A stretch of DNA of 64,000 nucleotides, from positions 58,884 to 122,883 of the forward strand of contig CATYVQ010000007.1 of NCBI GenBank assembly GCA_958413895.1, given 5' to 3'. The notes beneath the pieces were generated by a model. The model had not been told where the DNA came from, did no database searches, and saw nothing but the letters and a program-made list of their open reading frames with translations. The first letter of the stretch is position 1. Every line of letters begins with the position of its first letter. The stretch is from an uncultured Collinsella sp. GTDB taxonomy: Bacteria > Actinomycetota > Coriobacteriia > Coriobacteriales > Coriobacteriaceae. This document shows positions 35,856-44,070 of the stretch, in pieces. Made by a program: the position numbers and the translations under genes.

Positions 35856-35910
35856 TTCGTATCCTTTCGGTATACTGGTTAGTTGAAAACGTTTTTGATT
35901 GATGCACGGG

Positions 35911-37266
35911 ATGGCTATGGACGACCTTTTTTCTGCCTCGACGCGCGAGCGTTCCTTTAAAAATGCGCCGCTCGCGGTGCGCATGCGACCCAATTCGCTC
36001 GACGAGTACGTGGGCCAGCAAAAGGCCGTCGGTAAGGGCTCATGGTTGCGTGCCGCGATCGAGCACGACGTGCTTTCGAGCGTGATTCTGTACGGGCCAG
36101 CCGGTACGGGTAAGACGACGCTGGCCCACATTATCGCCAACCATACAAAGAGCGAGTTTGTCGAGGTCAGCGCCGTGACGGGCACCGTAAAGGACTTGCG
36201 TCGCGTGATTGACGAGGCCAAGACGCGCCTGAATACGTACGACCGCCGTACCATTCTATTCATCGATGAGATTCACCGCTTTTCTAAGTCGCAGCAGGAT
36301 GCCCTGCTACATGCAGTTGAGAACCGTACCGTCATTATGATTGGCGCTACGACGGAGAATCCGTACTTCGAGGTCAACTCGGCGCTGCTCTCACGTGGTC
36401 GAGTCGTGGAGCTTGAGCATTTAAAGGACGAGGATATCGCCATGCTTATCGAGCGTGCGCTCGAGGCACCTCAGGGCCTGAACGGCAAATTCTCGGCCGA
36501 TGATGATACGGTCAAGACCATTTGCACGCTGGCAGCGGGTGATGCACGCTCGGCCCTGACGACACTTGAGCTGGCGAGCGAGATTGCCGTCACGCGTCCC
36601 GATACCGAAGGGACGCCAGCGCCGGCGGCGGGGGAGCGTTATCCCATCACCGTGGATGACGTAAAGATTGCCAACCCGCGTCGCGGTTTTACGTATGACA
36701 AAAACGGCGACATGCACTACGACATCATCAGTGCGTTCATTAAGTCCATGCGCGGTAGCGACCCCGATGCCACGGTCTACTGGCTTGCGCGCATGATCGA
36801 TGCAGGGGAGGATCCTAAGTTTATCGCCCGTCGCATTATGATTCATGCTTCTGAGGACGTCGGCAACGCCGACCCGCAGGCGCTTTTGGTGGCACATGCC
36901 GCGTTTAAGTCTGCCGAGGTCATTGGCTATCCCGAGTGCCGCATTAACCTGGCTCAGGCTGCACTCTATGTGTGCTTGGCGCCTAAATCCAACGCGTGTG
37001 AGGCTTCGATCGATGCGGCGCTGGCCGATATCCACTCTAGTGGGCTTCGCGAGGTGCCGAGTTATCTGCGCGATCGCCATCGCCCGGGCAGCGATGAATA
37101 CGGTGTGTATAAGTATCCGCACGATTATCCCGAAGGCTGGGTCGACCAGCGCTATTTACCCGAAGGCTTAGAACGCGGTGCATTTTGGCAGCCTGCCGGC
37201 CGTGGTTGGGAAGAATGGCGCGTAGAGCAAAGCGAACGCGACCGCAGCGGGAATGCACCGAAGTAG
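35911..37266 (+). CDS. rarA: Replication-associated recombination ATPase RarA (MgsA)
   Basis: 451-aa AAA+ ATPase of the clamp-loader-related RarA/MgsA family that acts at stalled replication forks. MRPNSLDEYVGQQKAVG precedes Walker A YGPAGTGKTT. Walker B is TILFIDEIHRF, sensor 1 is GATTENPYFEVN, and an arginine finger is in LLSRGRVVEL. The C-terminal tetramerisation region (DIISAFIKSMRGSDPDA) is present. The start is ATG 35911, with ATG 35917 six bases later as an alternative. Length is typical. Confidence 0.94.
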   Translation: MAMDDLFSASTRERSFKNAPLAVRMRPNSLDEYVGQQKAVGKGSWLRAAIEHDVLSSVILYGPAGTGKTTLAHIIANHTKSEFVEVSAVTGTVKDLRRVIDEAKTRLNTYDRRTILFIDEIHRFSKSQQDALLHAVENRTVIMIGATTENPYFEVNSALLSRGRVVELEHLKDEDIAMLIERALEAPQGLNGKFSADDDTVKTICTLAAGDARSALTTLELASEIAVTRPDTEGTPAPAAGERYPITVDDVKIANPRRGFTYDKNGDMHYDIISAFIKSMRGSDPDATVYWLARMIDAGEDPKFIARRIMIHASEDVGNADPQALLVAHAAFKSAEVIGYPECRINLAQAALYVCLAPKSNACEASIDAALADIHSSGLREVPSYLRDRHRPGSDEYGVYKYPHDYPEGWVDQRYLPEGLERGAFWQPAGRGWEEWRVEQSERDRSGNAPK

Positions 37267-37366
37267 CTGCTGATAATTTTGTCCCACGTTGCTGCTCTTA
37301 GCATGTTCGGTCCCCTTTGGGGTACCATGGAAAACGTCTGTATTTCGATTCTTCCGGGAGGCTTGT

Positions 37367-37954
37367 ATGAGTCCCATTCAAATCGCCCTGCTGCTACTCG
37401 CCGTTGCCGGCGTGTGGGCCATCGTTGAGCTCGCGCTCACCCTGCGCAAAACCCGCACCGTTGTCGATTCGCTCGACAAGACGGTGACCGACCTCAACAA
37501 TACGATTGCTGAGGCACAGCCCGTGGTGGCAAAGCTCGATGGTGCTGTTGACGAACTCACGCCGGCACTTGCCCAGGTGGAGCCGCTGCTCAAGTCGAGC
37601 AAGACCGCCGTTGACGCTCTGACGTCCAACCTCGTTGAGGTTGAGGCCGTCGTTCGCGACATCTCCGAGGTTACGGGCAGTATGGCCGAGGCCAGCAATG
37701 CTGTGTCGAGCGTGACTGATTCTGCGGCAGGTGCCGTGCAGAAACTCTTTAACAAGGTGAAGGCTCCTGCAGCTGACACCGAGCGCAAGCTCGCCGCTGC
37801 TGCTGCGGAGGCAGAGCGGCCTACCGAGCGCGTCCTAATTGACGAGGACGATGACGCTGCTGGTGACGATGATGGCCAGAATCCAGCTGTTAAAGCGGCC
37901 CAGTATTACACCTACATGCCCTCCGAGACCTCTGAGGAGTCCTGCGATGAGTAG
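37367..37954 (+). CDS. DUF948 membrane-anchored protein
   Basis: 195-aa protein with one N-terminal membrane helix (residues ~5-25), then a heptad-rich coil (VDSLDKTVTDLNNTIAEAQ...) typical of DUF948, and an acidic tail. The family (YtxG/YtxH neighbourhood in Bacillus) is stress-associated but its molecular role is unknown. GGGAGG at 37356-37361 precedes ATG 37367. It overlaps the next start by 8 bp, so it is the first gene of the sigma-factor operon. A hairpin (GGTCCCC/GGGGTACC, 37310-37327) lies in front. Confidence 0.85.
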   Translation: MSPIQIALLLLAVAGVWAIVELALTLRKTRTVVDSLDKTVTDLNNTIAEAQPVVAKLDGAVDELTPALAQVEPLLKSSKTAVDALTSNLVEVEAVVRDISEVTGSMAEASNAVSSVTDSAAGAVQKLFNKVKAPAADTERKLAAAAAEAERPTERVLIDEDDDAAGDDDGQNPAVKAAQYYTYMPSETSEESCDE

Positions 37955-38324
37955 CGAAGCAACCTGCCCCATCACGCTGACCGTTGCCGGCGACCCGCGT
38001 CTCGCTCGCCTTGTGCGCATGACGGCAGCCAACGTTGGTGCCCTGTGTTCCATGTCTGTCGATCGCATCGAGGACATCCGCATGGCTGCCGAGGAAGCCT
38101 TTATCTTTGGCTGCACGGCTGTTGATTCCGACGACATCTCAATCAAATTCGATGTCGATGAATCTCACGTTGGCATGACCTTTACCTTTGGCGATCAGGC
38201 CACCGTCGACGAGGATGACCAGGCTACTGTTTATGCCGAGCTTATTTTGGCGAGCGTGTGCGACTCCTACGAAAAGACTGCGGCGCCCCTGACGCTTTCC
38301 CTCGACCTCAAGGCGGATATCTAA
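37947..38324 (+). CDS. RsbW-like anti-sigma factor homologue, degenerate ATP site
   Basis: 125-aa protein with the size and secondary-structure pattern of the RsbW/SpoIIAB HATPase fold, in the place where an anti-sigma factor is expected, two bases before a SigB-type gene. The N-box region reads EDIRMAAEEAFIFGCTAV, lacking the conserved Asn that binds Mg-ATP. No clear DxGxG G1 box follows. It may therefore bind sigma without the normal ATP/kinase cycle, or work with another regulator. The family assignment is by fold pattern and context. Translation is coupled to DUF948 (8-bp overlap). Confidence 0.7.
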   Translation: MSSEATCPITLTVAGDPRLARLVRMTAANVGALCSMSVDRIEDIRMAAEEAFIFGCTAVDSDDISIKFDVDESHVGMTFTFGDQATVDEDDQATVYAELILASVCDSYEKTAAPLTLSLDLKADI

Positions 38325-38325
38325 T

Positions 38326-39117
38326 ATGACCGAACGTTCCCGGAGCGGCAAGACCGCTTGGGACAAGGAGAAAACCCGCGAGCTGTTTCGTCGCTACAAG
38401 GAGACTGGTGATCCGGACGCCCGCGAGCAGCTCGTCATGTCCCATATGAACCTGGTAAGGTTTCTTGCCAATAAATTTAAGAATCGCGGCGAGCCGCTCG
38501 ACGACCTGATGCAGGTTGGCTATCTGGGTCTGCTCAAGGCTATCGACCGTTTTGACCCCGAGCGCGGACTCGAGTTCACGACGTTTGCGACACCCACTAT
38601 CCTGGGCGAGATCAAACGCCATTTCCGCGATAAGGGCTGGAGTGTGCGCGTACCGCGTCGTCTGCAGGAGCTCTCGGCCAAGGTCAACCAGGCTACTGAC
38701 AAACTTACCAACGAGCTACAGCGTTCGCCCAAGGTTGAGGAGATCGCTGAGTATCTAGATGTGACTGTCGATGAGGTCCTCGAGGCTATGGAATCGTCTT
38801 CGGCCTATACCTCGGTGCCCATCGAGGCTCCTGGTGCGTCCGATTCCGACGATGCGCCCTCGATTCTCGACCGTTACGCCGACGATGACAACGAGCTCGA
38901 CTTTACCGATGACCGCCTGGTGATCGAGGAAGCCATCCGCGATTTTTCGCCGCGCGAGCGCGAGGTTATCGAGCTGCGCTTCGTGAAGGGCATGACCCAG
39001 ATCGAGATCGCCAAGAAGCTGGGTATTTCTCAGGTGCAGGTTTCGCGTCTGCTGCGCCGCACGCTTAAGAAGATTCAGGACAAGATCGACCCCGACGGAG
39101 TGATGGTTCGTTCATGA
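38326..39117 (+). CDS. sigB: Alternative sigma factor of the SigB/SigF/SigG group
   Basis: 263-aa sigma-70 factor of group 3. Region 2 is HMNLVRFLANKFKNRGEPLDDLMQ, then GLEFTTFATPTILGEIKRHFRDKGW. Region 3 is VPRRLQELSAKVNQ. Region 4 is EREVIELRFVKGMTQIEIAKKLGISQVQVSRLL. The TPTILGEIKRHFRDKGW stretch is diagnostic for SigB/SigF. It is encoded directly behind a putative anti-sigma factor. The likely role is a stress or stationary-phase regulon; ftsH at 23950 has a promoter-like sequence of the matching type. Confidence 0.95.
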   Translation: MTERSRSGKTAWDKEKTRELFRRYKETGDPDAREQLVMSHMNLVRFLANKFKNRGEPLDDLMQVGYLGLLKAIDRFDPERGLEFTTFATPTILGEIKRHFRDKGWSVRVPRRLQELSAKVNQATDKLTNELQRSPKVEEIAEYLDVTVDEVLEAMESSSAYTSVPIEAPGASDSDDAPSILDRYADDDNELDFTDDRLVIEEAIRDFSPREREVIELRFVKGMTQIEIAKKLGISQVQVSRLLRRTLKKIQDKIDPDGVMVRS

Positions 39118-40526
39118 GTGAGCACCCTCAACAAACCGATCGCGTGCTGCGCGACACCCGCATTCTGACGCTGCGCATTTGGGCTGTTGTCGGCTGCATT
39201 GTTATTGCTGCTGTCATCTTTAACCTTATGGGCATCCTGGCACCGGTTATTGAGTTTCTTGCCGTCGGCTCCATCGTTGCTTTTGTGATGTCCCCGATCA
39301 CCAACTGGCTCGAGCACCATGGCGTGAATCGCGGCATCGGTTCGCTTATCGCGCTTATTGTTGTTGTTGCCGTGCTCGTCGGTGTCGTTTGCATCTTGTC
39401 GCCGATTCTCTTTGGTCAGATCATGGAAGTCCTGAGCCGCCTGCCCGAGCAGCTTCGTGTTGCGGGTGGCGATCTCAATGAGATGATCTCGCATGCCAAG
39501 ACGCTCAACAACACGCCGCTCAAGGAGTATTTGGACGATAATCTTTCGTCCCTGGTTGCCGTGGCATCGAAGTATGTGTCTCAGATCGCTGCCGAGCTTG
39601 GCCGCGGCGTGTTCCCGCTCATCACCAATACGGCCTCGCAGTTGTTCGTGATCTTCCTTGGTCTGGTGCTTGCATACTGGATGGCCTGCGACTACCCTCG
39701 CATGCACCACGAGATTTGCACCATCATCGGTCAGGAGAAGGAGACCTCGTACCGCTTTATGGTCGCCATCCTTTCTCGCTCTGTCGGCGGCTATATGCGC
39801 GGTATGGTCGTGACGTCCATCTGCGGTGGTTTCCTCGCCTTTATCGGTTTTATGATCATCGGCCATCCGTATGCGGCGCTCATGGCTATCTTTACCGGCA
39901 TCATGCATTTGGTTCCGGTCGTCGGTCCTTGGGTGAGCGCAGCAATCGCCACAGTGCTCGGTTTCATGTTCAGCCCCATGCTGGCGTTATGGACGCTCAT
40001 CGTGACGATGGTCGCGCAAAACGTCACCGATAACGTGATTTCCCCTAAGGTTATGCAGAGCTCGGTGCAGGTGCATCCCATCATGAGCCTCACGGCGCTC
40101 GTTATCGGCTCGGCACTCATGGGCCCCATCGGCATGATTATTGCCATCCCGCTTTGTGCGGCCCTTAAGGGTATCTTCGTGTACTACTTCGAGAATGAGA
40201 CCGGCCGTCAGCTTGTGGCCTATGACGGCGCCGTGTTTAAGGGCACGCCGTACCGCGATGCCGATGGCAACCCGGTCGCCGCCTACGACGCGCTCGGCGA
40301 CGACACCTTCATCTACGAGTCCGAGCTCATCGGCAACGAGACTGCGCCCGAGGCCAAGGCGATGCCTAAGCCCGAGTTCGATAATCCCTGGATCAAGCTC
40401 TCGGGTTTGCAACCCGATGCCACGGGCTTCTTCAAGGATCCCTTCGCCAAGGACGATGACTCCAACTCGGACGACGATACCAAAACCGGCATCGACGGCT
40501 CCATGGACGATTCGGATTCTAAATAA
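39114..40526 (+). CDS. AI-2E family transporter
   Basis: 470-aa membrane protein of the AI-2E/PerM (YdbI/YtvI) family with about eight transmembrane helices. Family features include APVIEFLAVGSIVAFVMSPITNWL, FPLITNTASQLFVIFLGLVLAYWM and the C-terminal VMQSSVQVHPIMSLTALVIGSALMGPIGMIIAIPL. The family covers autoinducer-2 exporters and Na+/H+ antiporters, so the substrate is open. About 80 acidic cytoplasmic residues close the protein. It overlaps the sigma-factor stop by 4 bp (ATGA), so it is in the same operon. Confidence 0.9.
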   Translation: MSEHPQQTDRVLRDTRILTLRIWAVVGCIVIAAVIFNLMGILAPVIEFLAVGSIVAFVMSPITNWLEHHGVNRGIGSLIALIVVVAVLVGVVCILSPILFGQIMEVLSRLPEQLRVAGGDLNEMISHAKTLNNTPLKEYLDDNLSSLVAVASKYVSQIAAELGRGVFPLITNTASQLFVIFLGLVLAYWMACDYPRMHHEICTIIGQEKETSYRFMVAILSRSVGGYMRGMVVTSICGGFLAFIGFMIIGHPYAALMAIFTGIMHLVPVVGPWVSAAIATVLGFMFSPMLALWTLIVTMVAQNVTDNVISPKVMQSSVQVHPIMSLTALVIGSALMGPIGMIIAIPLCAALKGIFVYYFENETGRQLVAYDGAVFKGTPYRDADGNPVAAYDALGDDTFIYESELIGNETAPEAKAMPKPEFDNPWIKLSGLQPDATGFFKDPFAKDDDSNSDDDTKTGIDGSMDDSDSK

Positions 40527-40532
40527 GCCCCG

Positions 40533-40772
40533 TTAGCGTTTCTTGAAGTTGTAAATGACAAGAAACGCGAGCAAAGCGATTGATAAGGGGCCGGCTACGT
40601 AGAAAAAGAGAACGTCAATTGTGCGTAGAGTGTAATAAGCCTTATCGCCTGACATTACTGCATACAATACGTAGCCAAATGCTGGTTGGTTTGCGTACCA
40701 GCAGGAGAAGGCCAAGAGCGCTAAAAGTGCTACTACCAGAAGTGCATTCAGGACAAATCGTTTGGTATTCAT
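40533..40772 (-). CDS. Small two-helix membrane protein, unknown
   Basis: 79-aa protein, no recognised family. The N-terminal transmembrane helix (NALLVVALLALLAFSCWYA) and a second near the C-terminus (VLFFYVAGPLSIALLAFLVIYNF) flank a ~30-residue middle. It ends in FKKR, an inside-positive tail. AAGGAGCG lies about 8 nt before the ATG on the minus strand, which supports translation. Lower G+C and less biased codons than the neighbours hint at a recent or weakly expressed gene. It is convergent with the AI-2E gene and divergent from alaS. Confidence 0.7.
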   Translation of the reverse strand: MNTKRFVLNALLVVALLALLAFSCWYANQPAFGYVLYAVMSGDKAYYTLRTIDVLFFYVAGPLSIALLAFLVIYNFKKR

Positions 40773-40864
40773 CGTTCGCTCCTTCCGGATGATTCTTATA
40801 TGGTATTTTACTAAAACTATTTTTTAAAGGATTGCTTAGTCCTAAATTACATGCACTTTCGCTG

Positions 40865-40894
40865 GAGGGACGCTGTTTGGCGGCCCTCTTTTTT
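40865..40894 (+). terminator. Hairpin upstream of alaS
   Basis: GAGGG...CCCTC with inner CGC/GCG and a T6 tail. On the plus strand it lies just before the alaS promoter, so it would stop read-through into alaS or end a short leader transcript. The source transcript is unclear because the upstream gene is on the other strand. Confidence 0.55.
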
Positions 40895-40920
40895 GCACTT
40901 GCGCGGCGGGATGGTAATAT
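40893..40920 (+). promoter_or_regulatory. alaS promoter
   Basis: TTGCAC (40893-40898), a 16-bp spacer, then TAATAT (40915-40920), 47 bp before the alaS start. No T-box motifs are seen in this short leader. Confidence 0.65.
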
Positions 40921-40966
40921 CGTTACGTTTGAACTGTTTCGATGTGAAACCGAGGAGATTCCCTCT

Positions 40967-43624
40967 ATGAGTGCTGACTACCCGTCAATGACTACGGCCG
41001 AGATTCGCTCCAAGTTCCTCAACTTCTTTGAGGAGCGCGGTCTTAAGCTCTATCCTTCTTCGTCCCTCGTCCCCGACGATCCTTCGCTGCTGCTTGCCAA
41101 TGCCGGCATGAACCAGTTTAAGGAGTACTACCAGGGCAAGAAGACCATGAAGGAGATCGGCGCGATCTCCTGCCAGAAGTGCGTCCGCACCAATGACATC
41201 GATTGCATCGGCGAGGACGGCCGTCACTTGTCGTTCTTCGAGATGCTCGGCGATTTCTCTTTTGGCGGCGTCTCCAAGGAGCAGGCTTGCGCCTGGGCCT
41301 TTGAGCTCATCACCAAGGAGTTCAAGCTGCCGCTCGACCGCCTGTACTTCACCGTCTTTACCGAGGACGACGAGACCCACGACGTGTGGCGTTCTCTGGG
41401 CGTTGCCGAGGACCACATCTCCCGCTTGGGCGAGGACGACAACTTCTGGGCCGCTGGCCCCACCGGCCCCTGCGGTCCGTGCTCCGAGATCTACTTTGAC
41501 ATGGGCGAGGAGGTCGGCTGCGGCAGCCCCGACTGCAAGCCTGGCTGCGACTGCGACCGCTTCCTTGAGTTCTGGAACCTCGTGTTTACCCAGTACGACC
41601 GTCAGGAGGACGGCTCCATGCCGGAGCTGCCGCACCGCAACCTCGATACGGGCATGGGCCTGGAGCGCATGGCCGCCATCATGCAGCACAAGACCGCCAA
41701 TTACGACGGCGATTTGATGCAGCATCTCATCAAGCTGGGCGAGGAGATCAGCGGCAAGACCTATGACGCCGACGATTACTCCGGTGCCAGCCGCTCCCTG
41801 CGCATCATCGCCGACCACTCCCGTGCTGTCGACTTTATGATCTCGGACGGCATCCTTCCCGGTAACGAGGGTCGTGAGTACGTCCTTCGCCGCCTGCTCC
41901 GCCGCGCCGTGTTCCACGGTCGCCTGTTGGGCATCGAGGGTGCCTTCCTGACCAAGTTTATCGACGAGGTCAACGCTCAGATGGGCGAGGCCTATCCCGA
42001 ATTGCTCAAGAACGTCGCGCTCGTCAAGGGTATCGTTGCCTCCGAGGAGGAGCGCTTCTCCACGACGCTCGACAACGGCCGCGTTTACCTGGACGAGGCT
42101 CTGGCAGCGCTTGCCGAGGGCGCTGTGCTTCCGGGCGATGTCGCCTTTAAGCTGCACGATACCTTTGGTTTCCCCATCGACCTGACCGTCGAGATCGCCG
42201 GCACCGCCGGTCACGACGTCGACATGGACGGCTTTACTGCCTGCATGGAGGACCAGAAGGCCCGCGCCCGCGCTAACGCCAAGGGCGATGCCTGGGGCAG
42301 CTTCAACGATGTGTGGGTCGAGCTTTCCGACAAGGTCGCTGCGACCGAGTTCGACGGCTATGACAACGATGTGATCGAGGGCGCCAAGGTTGTCGCCATC
42401 GTGCGCAACGGCGAGTCCGTCGATTCCGCTGCCGCCGGCGAGGACGTCGAGGTCGTGCTCGACCGCACCCCGTTCTATGCCGAGATGGGCGGCCAGCAGG
42501 GCGACGCCGGCAAGCTTTCCGCTGAGGGCGTTGTTCTGACCGTTGCCGACACCAAGAACCACAACGGCCTGTATGCCCACGTCGCGCACGTTGCCGATGG
42601 CACGCTGACTGTCGGTGCCGCTGTTACCGCCGCGCTCGACGCCGAGCGCCGTGGCTTCCTGCGCCGCAACCACACCGCCACGCACCTGCTCGACGCTGCC
42701 CTTAAGCAGGTCCTGGGCGAGCACGTCTCCCAGGCCGGCTCGCTGGTGACGCCCGAGCACCTTCGCTTTGACTTCACGCACTTCGAGGCCCTTTCCTCTG
42801 AGCAGCTCAAGGCTGTAGAGGACCTGGTCAACCAGCAGATCTTCGCCTCCAAGCCGGTTGTGACCCGTGTTATGGGCATCGACGAGGCTAAGGCTGCCGG
42901 CGCTGTCGCTCTGTTTGGAGAGAAGTACGGCGATGTCGTCCGCGTCGTCTCCGTGGGCGCCGAGGACCAGCCGTTCTCCCGCGAGCTCTGTGGTGGCACC
43001 CATGCCGCCAATACCGCCGAGATTGGCCTGTTCAAGATCATTTCCGAGTCCTCCACGGGCTCCAATGTCCGCCGTATCGAAGCCGTGACCTCCAAGGGTG
43101 CTCTCGACTATATGGCCGACCGCCTGGCACTCGTTGACGCCGCCGCCGCTGCGCTCAAGTGCCGCGTCGACGAGGTTCCCGCCCGTGTGGAGAACCTGCA
43201 GGTCGAGCTGCGCGAGACGTCCAATAAACTCAAGAAGGCGCTCACCGGTGGCTCTTCCGATGCGATCTCCAGCGCCATCGAGGGTGCTGTCGAGCTCGGT
43301 GGCTACAAGCTCGTCGTTGCTGAGCTCCAGGGCCTTGAAGCTGCCGACCTGCGCAACGTATGGGATACCGTGCACCAGAAGGTCGCCGGCCCTGTCGCTT
43401 GTGTCGTCGCAAGCGTGACTGAGAAGGGCACTCCGGCCCTGCTCGCTGCCGGCTCCGATGACGCCGTGAAGGCCGGGTTCCACGCCGGTAACGTGATCAA
43501 GCAGATCGCGGGTCTGGTCGACGGTCGCGGTGGTGGCCGTCCCAACATGGCCCAGGCCGGTGGCAAGAATGCCGCCGGCATCGCCGATGCCCTCGCGGCC
43601 GCCAAGACCGCGCTCGGCGCCTAA
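40967..43624 (+). CDS. alaS: Alanyl-tRNA synthetase
   Basis: 885-aa class II synthetase. The catalytic domain has LANAGMNQFKEYYQG and a GCxxxxCDCDR-type zinc/insert segment. The editing domain has the metal motif HTATHLL with the distal CGGTHAANT. The C-terminal oligomerisation/DHHA1 domain ends with GGRPNMAQAGGK. ATG 40967 follows CCGAGGAGATT. ATG 40988 is a possible alternative. Length is typical. ruvX starts 17 bp after the stop, as in many Gram-positive genomes. Confidence 0.97.
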   Translation: MSADYPSMTTAEIRSKFLNFFEERGLKLYPSSSLVPDDPSLLLANAGMNQFKEYYQGKKTMKEIGAISCQKCVRTNDIDCIGEDGRHLSFFEMLGDFSFGGVSKEQACAWAFELITKEFKLPLDRLYFTVFTEDDETHDVWRSLGVAEDHISRLGEDDNFWAAGPTGPCGPCSEIYFDMGEEVGCGSPDCKPGCDCDRFLEFWNLVFTQYDRQEDGSMPELPHRNLDTGMGLERMAAIMQHKTANYDGDLMQHLIKLGEEISGKTYDADDYSGASRSLRIIADHSRAVDFMISDGILPGNEGREYVLRRLLRRAVFHGRLLGIEGAFLTKFIDEVNAQMGEAYPELLKNVALVKGIVASEEERFSTTLDNGRVYLDEALAALAEGAVLPGDVAFKLHDTFGFPIDLTVEIAGTAGHDVDMDGFTACMEDQKARARANAKGDAWGSFNDVWVELSDKVAATEFDGYDNDVIEGAKVVAIVRNGESVDSAAAGEDVEVVLDRTPFYAEMGGQQGDAGKLSAEGVVLTVADTKNHNGLYAHVAHVADGTLTVGAAVTAALDAERRGFLRRNHTATHLLDAALKQVLGEHVSQAGSLVTPEHLRFDFTHFEALSSEQLKAVEDLVNQQIFASKPVVTRVMGIDEAKAAGAVALFGEKYGDVVRVVSVGAEDQPFSRELCGGTHAANTAEIGLFKIISESSTGSNVRRIEAVTSKGALDYMADRLALVDAAAAALKCRVDEVPARVENLQVELRETSNKLKKALTGGSSDAISSAIEGAVELGGYKLVVAELQGLEAADLRNVWDTVHQKVAGPVACVVASVTEKGTPALLAAGSDDAVKAGFHAGNVIKQIAGLVDGRGGGRPNMAQAGGKNAAGIADALAAAKTALGA

Positions 43625-43641
43625 GAATCTAGGTAGTCGCT

Positions 43642-44070
43642 GTGGTCGCGCTTGCGCTGGACATAGGGGAGACCAGGATCGGCATCGCCGTCTCGAGCCG
43701 TGATGGCATGATGGCGATGCCCGTCAAGGTGCTCCCGGCCGCCGAGGTCACCGGTATGGCCAAGACGTTCCGCTACCTGGTCGAGGACTATGAGCCCGAC
43801 ATCCTGGTTAGCGGACGTCCCTTGACCATGGCCGGTGAGCCCGGCCCCCAGGCCGAGCGCGTTGCCGCCGTGGCGCAAAAGATTGCCGACAAGCTCGATC
43901 TTCCACTGGAGTTTGAGGACGAACGTCTGTCTTCGCAAGAGGCCAAGCGTATCCTGCGCGAGCAGGGCCTCAACGAAAAGCAGATGAGGGGCAAGATCGA
44001 CATGATTGCCGCCAGCCTGTTTTTGCAGACGTGGCTCGATCGTAAAAACGAGGAGGTTTCGCATGCCTAG
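43642..44070 (+). CDS. ruvX: Putative Holliday junction resolvase RuvX (YqgF)
   Basis: 142-aa RNase H-fold nuclease of the YqgF family, implicated in pre-16S rRNA processing and junction resolution. The N-terminal metal site is ALDIGETRIGIAVS (first Asp). GRPLTMAGEPGPQAE, DERLSSQEAKRIL and KIDMIAASLFLQTWLD (last Asp) complete the active site. The start is GTG 43642. It overlaps mltG by 8 bp; the alaS-ruvX-mltG order is conserved. Confidence 0.94.
   Translation: MVALALDIGETRIGIAVSSRDGMMAMPVKVLPAAEVTGMAKTFRYLVEDYEPDILVSGRPLTMAGEPGPQAERVAAVAQKIADKLDLPLEFEDERLSSQEAKRILREQGLNEKQMRGKIDMIAASLFLQTWLDRKNEEVSHA

Noticed and set aside
37305..37330. Possible SigB-type promoter (GTTCGG ... GGGTAC) before the DUF948 gene
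   Set aside because: Spacer too short (9-11 bp) and the GGGTAC is part of a small hairpin GGTCCCC/GGGGTACC.
40800..40966. T-box in front of alaS
   Set aside because: The leader is too short and lacks the T-box core and specifier features; only a hairpin and a promoter are visible.
40985..43483. 832-codon open frame on the minus strand opposite alaS
   Set aside because: A shadow of the biased codon use of alaS; no domain is visible in it and alaS is certain. The same applies to the long minus-strand frames opposite ileS, smc, ptsI, fruA and recN.
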